A DNA stretch of 64,000 bases from Mesocentrotus franciscanus (GCA_037976565.1 CP137682.1:3656827-3720826); one strand, 5' to 3'; shown: positions 36,105 to 48,805, counted from the first letter of the stretch. Notes: generated from the letters alone by a model not told the origin. Translations and numbers: made by a program.

Positions 36105-36660
36105 TTCTCCTTCATTTCTCGACCGATTTTGATTTAGTTTGATTTATCTGGTAGAGCTAACTTTGGTACACTAAACTTCTACACAGAATTTTAAAATTGT
36201 TCTCCATTAATTAATTATGGTAATTTATGCAAATTTAATCCAAAAATAACAAAAATTGCTTCTTCTCCCTCATTTCTTGACCGATTTTGATTTGGTTTGC
36301 TTATCTGGTAGAGCTAACTTTGGTACACTAAACTTCTACACAGAATTTAAAAATTGTTCTCCATTAATTAATTATGGTAATTTATGCAAATTTAATCCAA
36401 AAATAACAAAAATTGCTTCTTCTCCCTCATTTCTTGACCGATTTTGATTTGGTTTGCTTTATCTGGTAGGGCTTACTTTGGTACACTAAACTTCTACACA
36501 GAATTTAAAAGTTTTTCTCCATTAACTATCTATGCTAATTTATGCAAATTTATTCGAAATCACAAAAAATGCTTCTTCTCCTTCATTTCTCGACCGATTT
36601 TGATTTGGTTTGCTTTATCTGGTAGAGCAAATTTATTCCAAAAATAAAAAAATTGCCTTT
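36105..36660. repeat. 157-bp tandem repeat, about 3.5 copies
   Basis: The anchor CCGATTTTGATTTGGTTTGC (first copy variant GATTTAGTTTG) occurs at about 36123, 36281, 36438 and 36594, giving spacings of 158, 157 and 156 bp. Units share TGGTAGAGCTAACTTTGGTA, CTAAACTTCTACACAGAATT and TTTATGCAAATTTA, with few differences. The last unit is cut short at about 36630. The similar short frames here (FGTLNFYTEFK) are readings of the repeat, not exons. Confidence 0.93.
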
Positions 36661-38151
36661 TCAACCAATTGTCATTCCATTTCCTTTAGTTTCTATTTAA
36701 TCTTGTACAGCTAAATGAAATTATGTCCCTTCCAGGGCATCAAATTTTTTATTTTTGACCAGTTCAAAAGTGTACCACATAAAATTTACGATATTTGTTG
36801 TTGCGAGATGCGGATGAGCGCTACGTCATTGACGTTCTGGTTAGAATTCAACATGGTAGTGATACAGAATTCGTAGCTACGTGATGTTGATAAATGTTGT
36901 ATATTTTTGAAAATTATTGAGATAGTAAATATTAAGTTCTTCATACAATCAGGGGGTAATCCAGACAAATTATTCGGCGGGGGTATAAACACAACGGTGA
37001 CAGTTTCGAATCATATAGGATATTAGGTTACAGGAACATAATGGGCTGCCTACTACAATCACCCCATCAACGTTGTACACGGAGCAGGGCTTTTTGCATA
37101 ATAAATAACAACTGAAGAGGTCACTGCTAATTTAGAAATGTTATAAACTAAAACTTGTACTTTGTTCGTTTACCAACTTCATTTACAATGGTTTTCAGTC
37201 GTTTCATATTTTCCGAAGAGATAAAACCCCAAGAGCCAACCTCGAAAGCAAATTTGTGTACAGAATATCCTCGAAATTCTTTTATCTGTCAATTTCTAAC
37301 ATAAATTATGCATTTTTTCATTCATACTTTAGTCGTAGTAGAATTGCACAATGTGCAGGGGCTTTAAATTTCATTTCAATAACGGGATCAGTAATTGTCG
37401 TGCAAAGTGAATGGGAGTAGAATGAATAACCCATTCGGCGACTATACACCACAATTAAAATGGAAACAGATTTTTCTTCATATCCTCTGCCGGACAGTCG
37501 GAAACATTCAATTGTGACAAGTGAGTGAATGGGAACGAGGAAATTATGCAAATCGTGATTGACTGTATCAATCGAAATAGATCACGGCAGGAATACCAGC
37601 CATCGGTCATACTGACACATCATTTAAATGATAACTGGCAGATCTGTAATCCAGGATAGGTCGTCATTCAAAGCGAGGACGCATAATGGCCGTTTAATAA
37701 ACGCAATTTTAAAACCGACCAAAACAAAAGAAATGGCTCCGTACCTATTAATCATATTCCACCGTAATGCACAAGTGATTTAAAAGTCAAATTCGCACGA
37801 TATGGTTGAAATATAGTATAAAAAAAGAAAGAGAAGAAAGAATGAACTCCAGTGTATGATTCCACCCATTGTTTAAAAACTATGGAATAAGCTAACTTTA
37901 ATCTCTATAATATCCCACAGAAAAGATTCAATGTGTAAATGCATTCTGGGAAGAAAACGAATGGACTGGGATTTGATGACCTTACGTTTCCTAAAGAATA
38001 CTAACAATTACATTGAGCAACCTCACCTGGTCCAATTACCGTAATCGCACGAAGTCACACTAGTCCATAAATACTGCTATGTGTTTTTTTTCTTCTTTTG
38101 AATAGACAGAAATATAGATCTTTCCCCGCAGGAATAGACAAAGAGCAAGAG

Positions 38152-38158
38152 AGAGGGG

Positions 38159-38214
<56 letters not shown>

Positions 38215-38215
38215 T
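38152..38215. repeat. GA microsatellite
   Basis: Near-perfect (GA)n of about 60 bp. Confidence 0.9.
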
Positions 38216-39101
38216 AACCCAACAATGTTAAAATCATATATTTGTAAATGAGACTAAAACAATAAGAAGCTCGTCTTTACCAGAGCTCAATCTTTTCTTT
38301 AAACACCCGTGAACGAACATAATCATATCGTGAGTAAATGGCGTCTGCTGTAAAAATCACTGCGAGTGAGTAAAATCAATGTCCCACATGTTTGCGATGT
38401 TGGAGTCAGACATTCCAGTGAACCCGGAGAATGTCCTTGAAATGACCTTCATACTTTCCACACCCGTCCTGTCAAGTTCATGGTTTATTGCACAATTCTG
38501 CAAGATTACGTTGCGTTTCGGTATAGCTTTCAAGGAAATTACACGAAAAAATGGTGTTGATATTAAATTATCGTGCATGAGTGACCTTCAGAAATGCAAA
38601 CAATCAAGACAATAGACCTGACTTGGTCATGTTAGCCAAGGAAATGAACACTGGAGGCTAAGAGCACGTACATTAGAAGCTCATCATAAGTAACCAAGTA
38701 TCAATGACGCGTTGAAATTTCACACCTTATACATTAAGGATAACAATCGTGGATCCACAGGGTGAGGGAGGGGAGGGGGAGGGGTGGCGAGGAGAAGTGC
38801 CCCTGTTTACACGAAATCGGCTGTTATTCAACAGAAGAAAAACAATCATATGTTTGTGTATGCCCCCTCCTAATTTGAGATCCTCTATTTAAACAAAAAA
38901 GCCACATACAATATTATAGGTGCGATCATGTCAATATGACGACGGCTGTCTGCGAGAAGGCCGTTAGAGCAATGCATTGTTAACGACAGTAAGGGCCTTT
39001 TATTGCGGGCAGCCAACGTCACCCCCACTTGCCTGCGTCTAATGTGAAAGAAAGACGATTTAAGTAAGACTTTCTCTTGATTTACACCACATGTAACAGC
39101 C

Positions 39102-39386
39102 CTGGGGGTGTTTCACAAAGACTAAGATCGACTTCAAGTTGGACTTAACTATGGCAAGCCATTCATGCCACTGGTTGCTCTCACCGTTATGATCTTTAGA
39201 TAATATTTTTTCCTTCAATAATGAATTATCAACAAAATTAGTTCTGTAGATTTGTGACCATGATTTGTAAATCCCTTGAGAGACCAATGCCTGTAATTAA
39301 TGGTGAGAGCAAACAGTGGCATAAACGGCCTGCCATAGTTAAGTCCAACTTAAAGTCGATCTTAGCCTTTGTGAAACACTCCCCAG
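39102..39386. mobile_element. Fold-back MITE with CTGGGGGTGTTTCACAAAG ends, copy 2
   Basis: The ends CTGGGGGTGTTTCACAAAG and GCCTTTGTGAAACACTCCCC, with inner arms AGTTGGACTTAACTATGGCA / TGCCATAGTTAAGTCCAACT, match copy 1 at 17632-17914. The interior (GATCTTTAGATAATATTTTT, ATGATTTGTAAATCCCTTGA) is the reverse complement of that in copy 1, so the two copies lie in opposite orientations. It ends five bases before the next transposon begins at 39392. Confidence 0.93.
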
Positions 39387-39391
39387 GTATA

Positions 39392-39938
39392 TTAAAGGGG
39401 AAGTCCACCCTGATATTAAGTTTGTTTTAATAGAAACAGAAAATGAGAGGAACAGGTTAGTGAAAGTTTGAGCGAAAACCGAATACCAATGAGAAAGTTA
39501 TGAATTTTTGAAGTCGCGATCAATCAAACACAAATTGGTAACTCTTTGACGTATCTTGCGAGCTCCCCTCTCTTTGCCCTGTACTAAAAAACTTCAAAAA
39601 ATGATAGTTTCCCTCTTTTCAATCTCACATATACTCTAAATATGATTGTTGCAAACGTGTTTTTTATTCGACCCCTGTATGAAACAAGTCTTTTCCGTCA
39701 TCAATAACTAAGAAAATGAAAGTTTTTGAAATTTCCTGCATAGAGCATATTGGAGAGGAGCTCGCAAGATACATCACAATGTTGTCAATTTGTGTTTCAC
39801 GGATGACAACTTCAAAAATACATCACTTTCCTATTTGCAATCGGATAATGCTCAAACATCCACTAATTTATTTCTCTCAATTTTCCGTTTTGTTGTTGTT
39901 GAAACCAACTTGATATCATTGGGGGACTTCCCCTTTAA
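39392..39938. mobile_element. TTAA-type nonautonomous DNA transposon, family C
   Basis: A 547-bp segment from TTAAAGGGGAAGTCCACCC to GGGGGACTTCCCCTTTAA, with terminal inverted repeats next to TTAA. The adjoining CTGATATTAAG / TGATATCATTG region also pairs in part. Subterminal blocks AGCTCCCCTCTC and GAGGAGCTCGCAAGATAC are related to TATCTTGCGAGCTCC in inverted order. No coding capacity. Confidence 0.85.
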
Positions 39939-40559
39939 CTTCTGGGTTCGTCACTGCCCTCCTGCCTCCCCCCCCCCCCCCCCCAATTCAACTTGTTCTC
40001 GCGCCGCCCCTGTCGACAATGCTTGGAAAAATAGAAACGACAATGAAGATGATATCATTGCGAGTAATTTCTAATACACTCTTGGTGTTGAATTTCTCCT
40101 GTCTGTCTCTGACAAGGAAACCAATAACTGACATTCCTATGAAATGTGCCGCCCTTCAAAATAATGCAAGGGCGTTTATGTGACAAAGATGGTTAACTTG
40201 ACGAGGAGGCGAAACAGCGGCGTTTAATGCGCTTGGTCGCCGAACATTAATATGGGCAATTTCATCGGGTATTTCCTCGCCTTAAAACAACCCACACGCA
40301 CGACTTGCTTTGCATTTAGAGAAAACAAACCAGTGGTTTAATTGGGTTTTCATCAGAATACAGCCCCTATCACGAACCGTCTAGTACAATCGCAGACGCC
40401 GTGGATTATGACGTTAATTACGTCGTGAAAGCACTACGCTTTTTCTTTTCTATTCCCTGGACATGTCAAGGGAAGTTGAAAGGAGGTGTTTGCAGGGATA
40501 AAGTACACAAAACGTTAATGCCAATGGAATCCGACAGTCAGGACGAGGACTTGATTAGA

Positions 40560-40724
40560 GACGGAGAAGGGGAGGGAGTGAGAGGAGAGTGAATGAGAGA
40601 GAAAGAGCGAGGGAGAGAGAGAGAGAGAGAGATAGAGAGAGAAGGAGGGATAGAGAGGGCCTTCGGTCCTGAAAAGCGCTATATAAGAACTAGCTATTAT
40701 TATTATTATTAAAGAGCGAGGGAC

Positions 40725-40755
<31 letters not shown>

Positions 40756-40835
40756 GAGAAGGAGGGATAGAGAAAGAGAGAGAGATACAGGGGGAGAACA
40801 AAATGAGGGAGAGGAAGGGGGGGGGGCGAGGCAGA
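40560..40835. repeat. GA-rich tract with inserted SINE tail
   Basis: Purine-rich (GA)n on both sides of GAAAAGCGCTATATAAGAAC followed by (ATT)n at about 40670-40712. That inner piece resembles the 3' tail of the SINEs seen elsewhere in this window. Confidence 0.75.
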
Positions 40836-43117
40836 GATGCGAGAACGAGAATGAAAAGGAAAGAAATTAAAAGAGGATGAGAATCAAGATCGATTGAGAG
40901 GGGCGATATAATAGGAGTAGTAAAGAGGAGGGCACTGTGCTATCAATCATTCAAAGAGCTTAAGGAGGAAGAAAGAAAAAAAGGAAGGGAACACAGAGAA
41001 AGACACTGGCCCAAGAGTACAGACGGAGGGGTTTAGTTTTGTTCTCCACAAAATGGATATGGGTGAGTGGTTGCTGTGATGCATTGTCAGTCATCTAAAT
41101 TAAATCATGCCCCAAATCTTCTCAGACAAAATTATCGGGGGGTTTCAAAAATCAGTTTGCTTACGGATAAACTGTTTGGACAAGCGGCATCTCCAATCCT
41201 CTATACAGATCCCTGACCCCAATACACCGTCAGTCACGAATCTCTGATTTAGGCCCGGCATTGACAAAATAGTAAGATAAAAAACGACAAATTTAGGATA
41301 AAATGGGTTAGTTTGAAAGGGATTTCATTGATTATGTATAGGTTCGAAGGATGTCCTTATTTGACCCTATTTCACAATTTCAACTCCGGCTAAGAAACCG
41401 ATACTTTACAATCGGTGAGTGATAACATATTGTATCGCGAGTATGCCTGTTTTTTAATTTTTTTTTAATAGGCCACTTTTTGTTTTCATGTTAAGTTTTC
41501 CAAACTTTTTACAATCAATCATTTACCAGACAATTTACCTACTTGGATGTCAGCTAATACATCGTTCACTGCAATTTTCGTATGCATGCTCTGCAAATAG
41601 GCACCTATATAGCTGAAAGTTGAGTTTTGGTAAGAGTGGAAAATAATTTGCGAGCTTTCTAGTTCGTCTTTTTAGAAGAAAATCATCGAAGATATGTCCC
41701 ATGAAAAGAAATGTTCTTCAAATGCCTTCATATTCGATATATGACGGGAAATAACTGAAAAGGTTTGGACGAACAGTCATGCACATAATATGTTATAGTC
41801 CCATATACACATTTCTATGTCCAGTGCATGTGAATTTCAGCTATATCTAGTCGATTTCTTATCATTTTAATGATTCCAAAACCTTTTTGGCTATGCAACA
41901 ATCTTAATTACTAATCATAACGTAATCGACGTTCGCTGGTTGCTTCTGAACAGTGTTGCGTCGGGGCAATTAGCTTACATTCTCCCCTTCAACAACTTAG
42001 AATTAAATTAATACAATCACAAATCAAGACGATTTGTTACCTTTGATTCAATCATTCGTGGTTTATAACTATCAACTCGATCATCTTATGGAATTAGCAT
42101 ATTCGTAATCGTATAATTCGATATTCGTAACAACAATTTCTTTCACAATAATCGCCTGGCCAGAGTTCAACTTCATTTTTAATTCAGCTTATACAACTTC
42201 TGATTTCTGTTCTTCAAAGAATTGTCCTTGCTTCAAGATCAGTTTCCACAAACTGGACATGCAGCGTTGTTTTAAATATAATAATTCACTTTTAAACAGT
42301 AAACAAAAAAAATCTTTTCAATAGATTTGTAAAGTAATGAATATGCTTTGTGATCACATCATAACGAATTCAAGACAAGGTAGTTTCTATATATTTATGT
42401 TTCCGAAAACCACCATGACATCAGCGTTTGTCCTTTTGTTCATGTACAGGCTCATTGGATCCTCATCCAATTCCTTCAAAATAAACCGATTTAGAATTTA
42501 ATGACACAAAACAGTGACCAAGGGAGTAGCAGTCACCGAGTCAAATATTTTTCCCTGATTTGAAATTTGTATAACGACGGCAAATTATTTAGACGGCGTT
42601 TTCCCTTCCCAACTAATAACGCATAACACATGATACAACACATAACTAGGAATTTTTTTGAAACAACATTTCATCGATTTTAAAACATTTAAAATAAAAA
42701 AATGGCATGCAACCTACAATGATACATATAGGAATTATTTTCAATTTTGCCAAAAGGCTTCCGATATTTTCCACACAAAAAAAACGTACAAGACACTGTC
42801 GGCTGCCCAACAGGAAGACCGTTACAGGAAGGTAATGGCAATGGCAAGGAACATAATTCCTGTAGGCAGTCGACAAAACACAAATGTTGGTAGCAATAAA
42901 ACTGAGTCAATAATTTTGCTTTAGGCTTTCCATTATTCCATATCAACAATATTAAGTACAAAAGAGTTAGAAAGATAAGCCACGAAAAAATATCACCTAA
43001 TTCCCTTTGAAAGAGTTTATTTTTTTCCCCGGATTTTTTCGCAGCTCTTTGTTTTTTGGTAAATTGCAGCTTCTCAAACAGTATTTCTAGTCTTCATCAT
43101 TTCAGGAAAAGACAAGC

Positions 43118-43189
43118 TTCTGTCTCGACGCCCCTAGCAAAAATCGAAAGGAAGAAAAATCTATTTTTGCTAGGGACGTCGAGGCAGAG
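43118..43189. repeat. Perfect-arm hairpin
   Basis: The left arm TCTCGACGCCCCTAGCAAAAA and right arm TTTTTGCTAGGGACGTCGAG pair with one or two differences around a loop of about 18 bases. No other feature explains it; it may be a tiny fold-back element or a remnant of one. Confidence 0.8.
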
Positions 43190-43951
43190 CCATTAATTAA
43201 TGTAGTAGAGCTGCTTTTATTCCTATTAAGCTGCAAAGGCTACCCATGTACTCGGGCGAGAGGGCAGTCGGGTGGGGGCGGCGTATGTTTTCTGTAGGGA
43301 AGGGTAGGGGGAGAATAGATTCCTTTCATTCCTTAGATTCTAGGGCTTCAACTTTCTTTCTTTTTTTCTCCCTTCTTTTTTGTCAAAATAAATCACTTTT
43401 TGTTTCCTCTCAGAACAAAGGTATTTTCCACATTGCTATGATTTCATTTCTCAAATCAAACGATTATAATGTATTTTTTTTCACATGATTTATTTATATA
43501 GTATTGTTTTCATACTTTGTTTGCATTGTAATATTTCTCATTGTATTTTTTTGCGGAAAAAAATTTATGATGGGGAAAAACTGTGACTAATTTGTGGAAA
43601 AATCTTCTGGAAAAAAAAAAATACAAAAGAATGATACTATTGATTTCCAAGTATATTTAAAATTTAAATAGATGGTTCATAACTATGCAGACGGCAATGG
43701 ATAGAGAGTTTCCTACAGAATTTCTATTCGTTAGAAAGAAGTAGATCGTAACACGACACTATCAAGAAATATTTCCCCCTTTCTTCTACTATCATCCTAT
43801 CATATATGACGTCAAATAATACTTATCAGTATAGGCTTATAGTGCAATTGCTTTTTGAAGAAAAAAAGATTGCCCCCTCCATGAATGACAGAATGATAAT
43901 GCTTTTCACTCGTAGATATGAACAGCAGTACAGTTCACAGTCAACTTGGTA

Positions 43952-44303
43952 TCTCTGTCTCTATGTCTCTCTCTCTCTCACTCACTCTCTCTCTGTCTCT
44001 CTGTCTCTCTCTCTCTCTCTCTCCCTCTCTCTGTCTCTCACTCTGTCTCTCTCTGTCTCTATGTCTCTCTGTCACTCTCTCTCTCTGTCTCTCTCCCTCT
44101 CTCTGTCTCTCACTCTGTCTCTCTGTCACTCTCTCTCTGTCTCTCTCCCTCTCTCTATCTCTCTGTATCTCTCTTTCTCTCTCGGTCTCTCGGTCTCTCT
44201 GTCTCTGTCTCTGTCTCTCTATCTGTGTGTCTCTCTGTGTCTCTCTGTGTGTCTCTCTGTCTCTCGCTCCCCCTCTCGCTGTCTCTCTCTCTCTCTCTCT
44301 TCC
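43952..44303. repeat. Long CT/CTGT microsatellite
   Basis: About 350 bp of CTCT with CTGT, CACT and CGGT interruptions. Every long frame on either strand here is a reading of this repeat. Confidence 0.95.
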
Positions 44304-45576
44304 TATCAATCACTTGCCAATCTATATCCACTCAACATATTACTATAAATTAGACAAAGCCAAAATTGCTATGTAGTAGGTGGAGGTAAAGAAAAATCAT
44401 GACTTTTGGCATCTGTTTTCCATGTCAACAACCGACTCAGTTAAAATTTATGACAATTTGAAGAATACTTGAAAGTACCCTTAATCAGGTTATGTACATA
44501 TACATGCAAGGCACGTAGCTGTAGTCGTACAAGATATACCACGCAGTCATTTTCACGCGATTATTACTCAGCGGTAATTTTTTAAACATGATTTATTTCT
44601 TATTTATTTTGATTAATATTTTATTTTTTACTCAAACATAATTCCTAACTCCAACCCCAGATCCATCACTATACCTTACCCTGACCCTCACGATAAAACT
44701 AACCCGGAACCACATTGCAACCCTTACCCTATTACCTTTGGCGAAATAAAGCAACTGGAGCACGAGCAAATGTCGACTCACCACACAAAGACCACATGCA
44801 TGTTGTATTCAATTCAATAAAGGGTGAAAATTCCGCAATAAAAAAAGAAGAATCGAATAAATCTAAGGGAATTTCTTTCTAAATGATATTAGTAGGCCTA
44901 TCAAACCAAAATTTGAATCATATAATTGACAGATAAACTCACCAAATCTAGCCCTCAAACCATGGTGTGTTTCCTTCATATGTATTTCGTTCAGTGTGTA
45001 TGTAATGCAGTAACTATTCGTTTGTTTACTTTCTCAACACATTATTGAATCTACATGGCGCGTACCACTATGACATAACAATGCGTTCCTTCTGATGACG
45101 CGATCTTTATGTTTACAAATGTTATTGACGGATTAGTATGACTATGAGAGAAGGTACTCACTCAAGAACAATGTAATCATCTGAATAAACTATCAATATA
45201 ATGCATCAATGTAATGTAATTAATGTAATGCATCACTTCTTCTTCGACGGTCTATAAAAAGTCCCCAAATTCAACGTTTGATGAATATCCCGGTAAATAA
45301 TCATGGCGCCACCTATATTCAGCCATGACCATCACATTGCGTCATCGTGCAGTAGCATTAACAATATTGTTTCCGTTCATGGTATCTTCAATGTTACGGC
45401 AGCATATCCACCTGTCATGGATATGCTATGGTTGAAAAGCTATCGCAATAAACTTTAAACATTTTTTTTGTCTGTACAAGAACTTAATTAACAGAGCTGG
45501 GAATTTATTGATAAACTACAATGCCAATATACAAGATAGAGATATAATGGGAGTTGAGTTGAGAATTCTCGCACTT

Positions 45577-45625
45577 ATATATATATATATATATAGAGAG
45601 AGAGACAGACAGAGACAGACAGAGA
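45577..45625. repeat. TA then GA/GACA microsatellite
   Basis: (TA)n passing into (GA)n and (GACA)n. Confidence 0.9.
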
Positions 45626-46053
45626 AAGAGAAAGGGAGAGAGGGGGGCAGGTAGGCCGGTAGGGGGAAGAGAGAGATAGAGAAAATGAGGGAGAGAACTT
45701 TCATTAAAGAGTTCGGTTGCTCTAGAGACACTTGTGTCGTTCACAGGCGAGATACAGGGCAATAGCTATTTAACTGACTTATATATTCATACTATTTATT
45801 CTGTGTAAATGACAAATGTTATCCACATTATACATTCTATGTAACTGATTAATTTATTCACATTCATTGGTCAAACGAAAGTGAAAGGCGAAAAAAGGAC
45901 ATGGTTTTTAGTTTTCAGCAATTGAATCTTATGTTTCGTAAAACGAGTACAAAGTTCAATAGTTAACATTCTTATTTGCCGAAAAATGTTATTGTATAAT
46001 ATTAAATCATGTGTGCGTGTATGTTTGTGTGTGAAGGTGTGAGTGTGCGCGTT

Positions 46054-46055
<2 letters not shown>

Positions 46056-46099
<44 letters not shown>

Positions 46100-46100
46100 T
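46056..46100. repeat. GT microsatellite
   Basis: (TA)n then (GT)n of about 40 bases. Confidence 0.93.
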
Positions 46101-46760
46101 GTACGTCCAGAAAGAAGACGGTCTTTTGAAACATCTTCCATTAAGAGAGACGAAGTGAAGCGAAGTGGCTCGCACGAAAACTTACGTTAATTTCATTAGT
46201 GGTATACAGTGAGTAGATTACAACCGTCTAATTCTATTTATGTTCGATCTGGCACTACCATAACTGAATTGACATCTTGAGTCCCAAAAGTTTAAATGGT
46301 AGCGAAAGAAACCACTTAATGCATCAAAACACACACACACACGGCGATGGAAAGACATATCTCTTCCCCTTCATTTCAAAATGGACAGCGTTATACTAAT
46401 TCAAATAATTTTGCGAAGCTACAACAACGATAAGAGCGATGATATTGGGGAAAGTGGGTAAAAAAAAAAGATATTACCTTGATAAATAATTTTTAATGAA
46501 ATCTCGTTGGAATGCTCAAAATGGGTATGTCTACAAGAGCCTCACTAAAACCGATGAGAAATGTGTTTTTATCATATTTACAACTGGTGTTTTTTACAGT
46601 TGAATTACGGGGGAGGGTGCGAATTAACTTCAAATATTTTTTGAAAATAGTTGTTCATTTTAAATCCTGGGTAAATCATAAACTACAGGCCGACTTTTGT
46701 GAAAATGGAGTGGATTGACTAGGGCTTGATCCTACTAGTTTGTAAAAGAACTAATTTGAA

Positions 46761-46914
46761 GCCCGTATTTTATTAAAGTTTAAACCAAACGCTGTTTATG
46801 CTTTTGTTCAAAATCGGGTTGAACAAAGAAAGTTAGTTTGAGGTCTAAGTTTCCCTTTATTAAACGTGATCTTATACCCAGGCTCGAGTTTAAATGGATT
46901 AGTATAATACGGGT
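46761..46914. mobile_element. Small fold-back element with CCCGTATT ends
   Basis: The left GCCCGTATTTTATTAAAGTT and right GATTAGTATAATACGGGT pair in inverted orientation, with inner GTTTAAAC / GAGTTTAAAT blocks. No coding capacity. Confidence 0.55.
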
Positions 46915-47387
46915 CATCGTCTTTTGTTTACCAAGCAATGGTTCAACTTAGCAATGAATTTGTAAAATAAATTTTGTGTCCATCATAAAAACTATATTCA
47001 CGTTTTCTCTTGGGAATGTGTGCAGAGCATAATGTAAAGCCTACAATGGGTAAAGTACAAATACACGCATTTATTTGATAGTGTCTTCACATGGCAGATG
47101 TTTATGAGATTTAATAGCATTATTGACGTGTATGCTTATTATGTAAATGACCTTGTCATATCCTTTAACAAGCTCATAAAATCAAACATGAAGAATCATT
47201 AAAATTAAAAACATCAAGATATTAATGCGTGAAGCAGCTCGGCAAATTCTAAATATACACACATTTTTATAACACCAATGCAGCTGGCAAGAACTATTGT
47301 TTACGCTTAAGGACGGGAGAACATTTCATGAATCCTAGAATATAGACACATATTTTCATGGGAGAAAAAAATGTGTTTGGAATAGGC

Positions 47388-47514
47388 CTGGGAGCGTTTC
47401 ACAAAACCGTCATAAGTACAAGTTCACCGAAATCCCATTAAAAACGGGGATAAAATTGATAGACTTCTTTCAATTGGTTGTTGGAGAACTTGTACCTCGT
47501 GAAATGCTGCCCTG
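47388..47514. mobile_element. Small fold-back element related to TTTCACAA-type MITEs
   Basis: The left CTGGGAGCGTTTCACAAAAC and right GTGAAATGCTGCCCTG are inverted, with TACAAGTTC / GAACTTGTA just inside. The terminal motif resembles those at 17632 and 19147. Confidence 0.65.
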
Positions 47515-47858
47515 TTTACTACTTATATTCACACTTTTGAAACCACAGTTTTTTATTTACGACTGACACGCTAAGAAGAGGATTGTCCGACATATCACCA
47601 ACTTATGGATGCAATGTGACTGTCATCTATACAGATGCCATTTTGAATTACAGGTGAATCAAATACTTGGTAACATCTGGTTAGGGAGAGAAACATTCAT
47701 ATAAATTGAAATACATAAGTAAATTTGTTTATTTATCAGAAAAGAATTTTGGGAAAATGTAGATGATGATGTGAATTGGTGTACAATCAAGGTATAACTG
47801 CGTCGTGTATTCTATTATCGGTAATTTTGCTTCATATCATAACCATTTATCATGAAGC

Positions 47859-47930
47859 GGCTTGTTGGTCTAGTGGTATGATTCTCGCTTCGGGTGCGAG
47901 AGGTCCCGGGTTCGACTCCCGGACAAGCCC
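47859..47930 (+). tRNA. tRNA-Pro (anticodon CGG)
   Basis: A 72-nt cloverleaf. The acceptor stem GGCTTGT pairs with ACAAGCC, the anticodon arm CTCGC-TTCGGGT-GCGAG gives CGG, and the T arm is CCGGG-TTCGACT-CCCGG. Internal promoter boxes TGGTCTAGTGG (A) and GGTTCGACTCC (B) are intact. A TTTT run follows within a few bases of the 3' end as a polymerase III stop. The first gene of the proline cluster. Confidence 0.95.
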
Positions 47931-48305
47931 CTATTTTGCTTGTTTAAACCAGCCAGAACTAGTTCGTTCGCTCAGTAGTTTTGGATGTTAAATAGGATCC
48001 AGACGTCGATAAGTCCCCATTTATTTGGTTATTTACTTTGTACTATTCAAAGTTTGTTTACTGTTCTGGGGGCCGGGGGGGGGGTGGCTAGGGTGTAAAT
48101 ATTTTGTAATGCCAGGGACTCAGGTATTAATACTAATATGAATGATCACGGTAGTGTATACCAATTGACATGAAAATGTAGCTTTAAGCTTTTTCATGAT
48201 CATTAGTACTATTGGCATATTATACTTAGGTAGTACATAAATCACATGTTTTTAAAAATTGAATGGTAATACATGTGGAGCACAAAGACATCGTTTTAAA
48301 AAAAT

Positions 48306-48360
48306 GGTTCATTGGTATATGGTTCTCACTACCGATGCTAGAGATCCCGGGGTTGACTGG
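48306..48360 (+). pseudogene. Decayed tRNA-Pro copy (1)
   Basis: GGTTCATTGGTATATGG and GAGATCCCGGGGTTGACT keep the order of tRNA-Pro, but the D-arm bases are lost, the anticodon arm is broken and the acceptor 3' strand is missing. Its upstream flank (GAGCACAAAGACATCG) is shared with the decayed copy at 49863, so both arose by one duplication. Confidence 0.7.
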
Positions 48361-48432
48361 TTTATAGGTTATTGACACGGAATAAAGGAAAATATTTGCT
48401 CATCTCCGACATTAATTAAAAAAAAATACACG

Positions 48433-48504
48433 GGGCTTGTCCGGGAATCGAACCCGGGGCCTCTCGCACCCAAAGCGAGAATCATGCCACTAGACCAACA
48501 AGCC
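48433..48504 (-). tRNA. tRNA-Pro (anticodon TGG)
   Basis: A complete 72-nt cloverleaf on the minus strand, the only intact copy of the cluster in this orientation. The anticodon arm CTCGC-TTTGGGT-GCGAG gives TGG. The acceptor stem GGCTTGT/ACAAGCC and T arm GGGTTCGATTCCC are intact. Immediately beyond the 3' end (lower coordinates) is a T run on the minus strand, the expected polymerase III stop. Confidence 0.95.
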
Positions 48505-48805
48505 TTGCTTGGTGCCAATTGGAAACTTTGATTTAATTTCCCTAGTGGATGTACGAGTAGATGACTGATGCAATACATAGAAAATGTTGCAACTTAGAGC
48601 CTAACTAAGTGATATGCAAGCTCTATTAATACCAACGCTAAAGAAATGCAAACATAAGGTGACTGAAACACCTGATTCAACAAAGTGGCTTGTAAAAGAA
48701 GAAAAAGTCAATATTGTTAAACATATTAAGACTCTATTTTGGGTAGAGGTCTCATATTTTGAACAGCCTCTAGATAATTTGTACAGACAGCTATGATATT
48801 AAATT

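Larger units (their letters stand above)
33115..47858. other. Region without recognised genes
   Basis: Beyond the listed transposons and simple repeats this is AT-rich sequence with only short, unconvincing frames. The first part may include the 3' untranslated region of the TSP1 gene. No tRNA, rRNA or conserved protein motif was found. Confidence 0.55.

Noticed and set aside
36256..36647. Two similar frames with FGTLNFYTEFK
   Set aside because: Neighbouring units of the 157-bp tandem repeat; no splice sites or domain.
42658..42924. 88-residue frame with TLSAAQQEDRYRKVMAMARN
   Set aside because: Somewhat protein-like in the middle, but no domain, no convincing splice pair and AT-rich low-complexity N-terminal part.
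43806..44376. Overlapping Ser/Leu-rich and Arg/Glu-rich frames up to 180 residues
   Set aside because: All come from a CT/CTGT tract; every frame is open only because the repeat lacks stops.
46012..46110. Alternating His/Thr frame
   Set aside because: Reading of a GT microsatellite.
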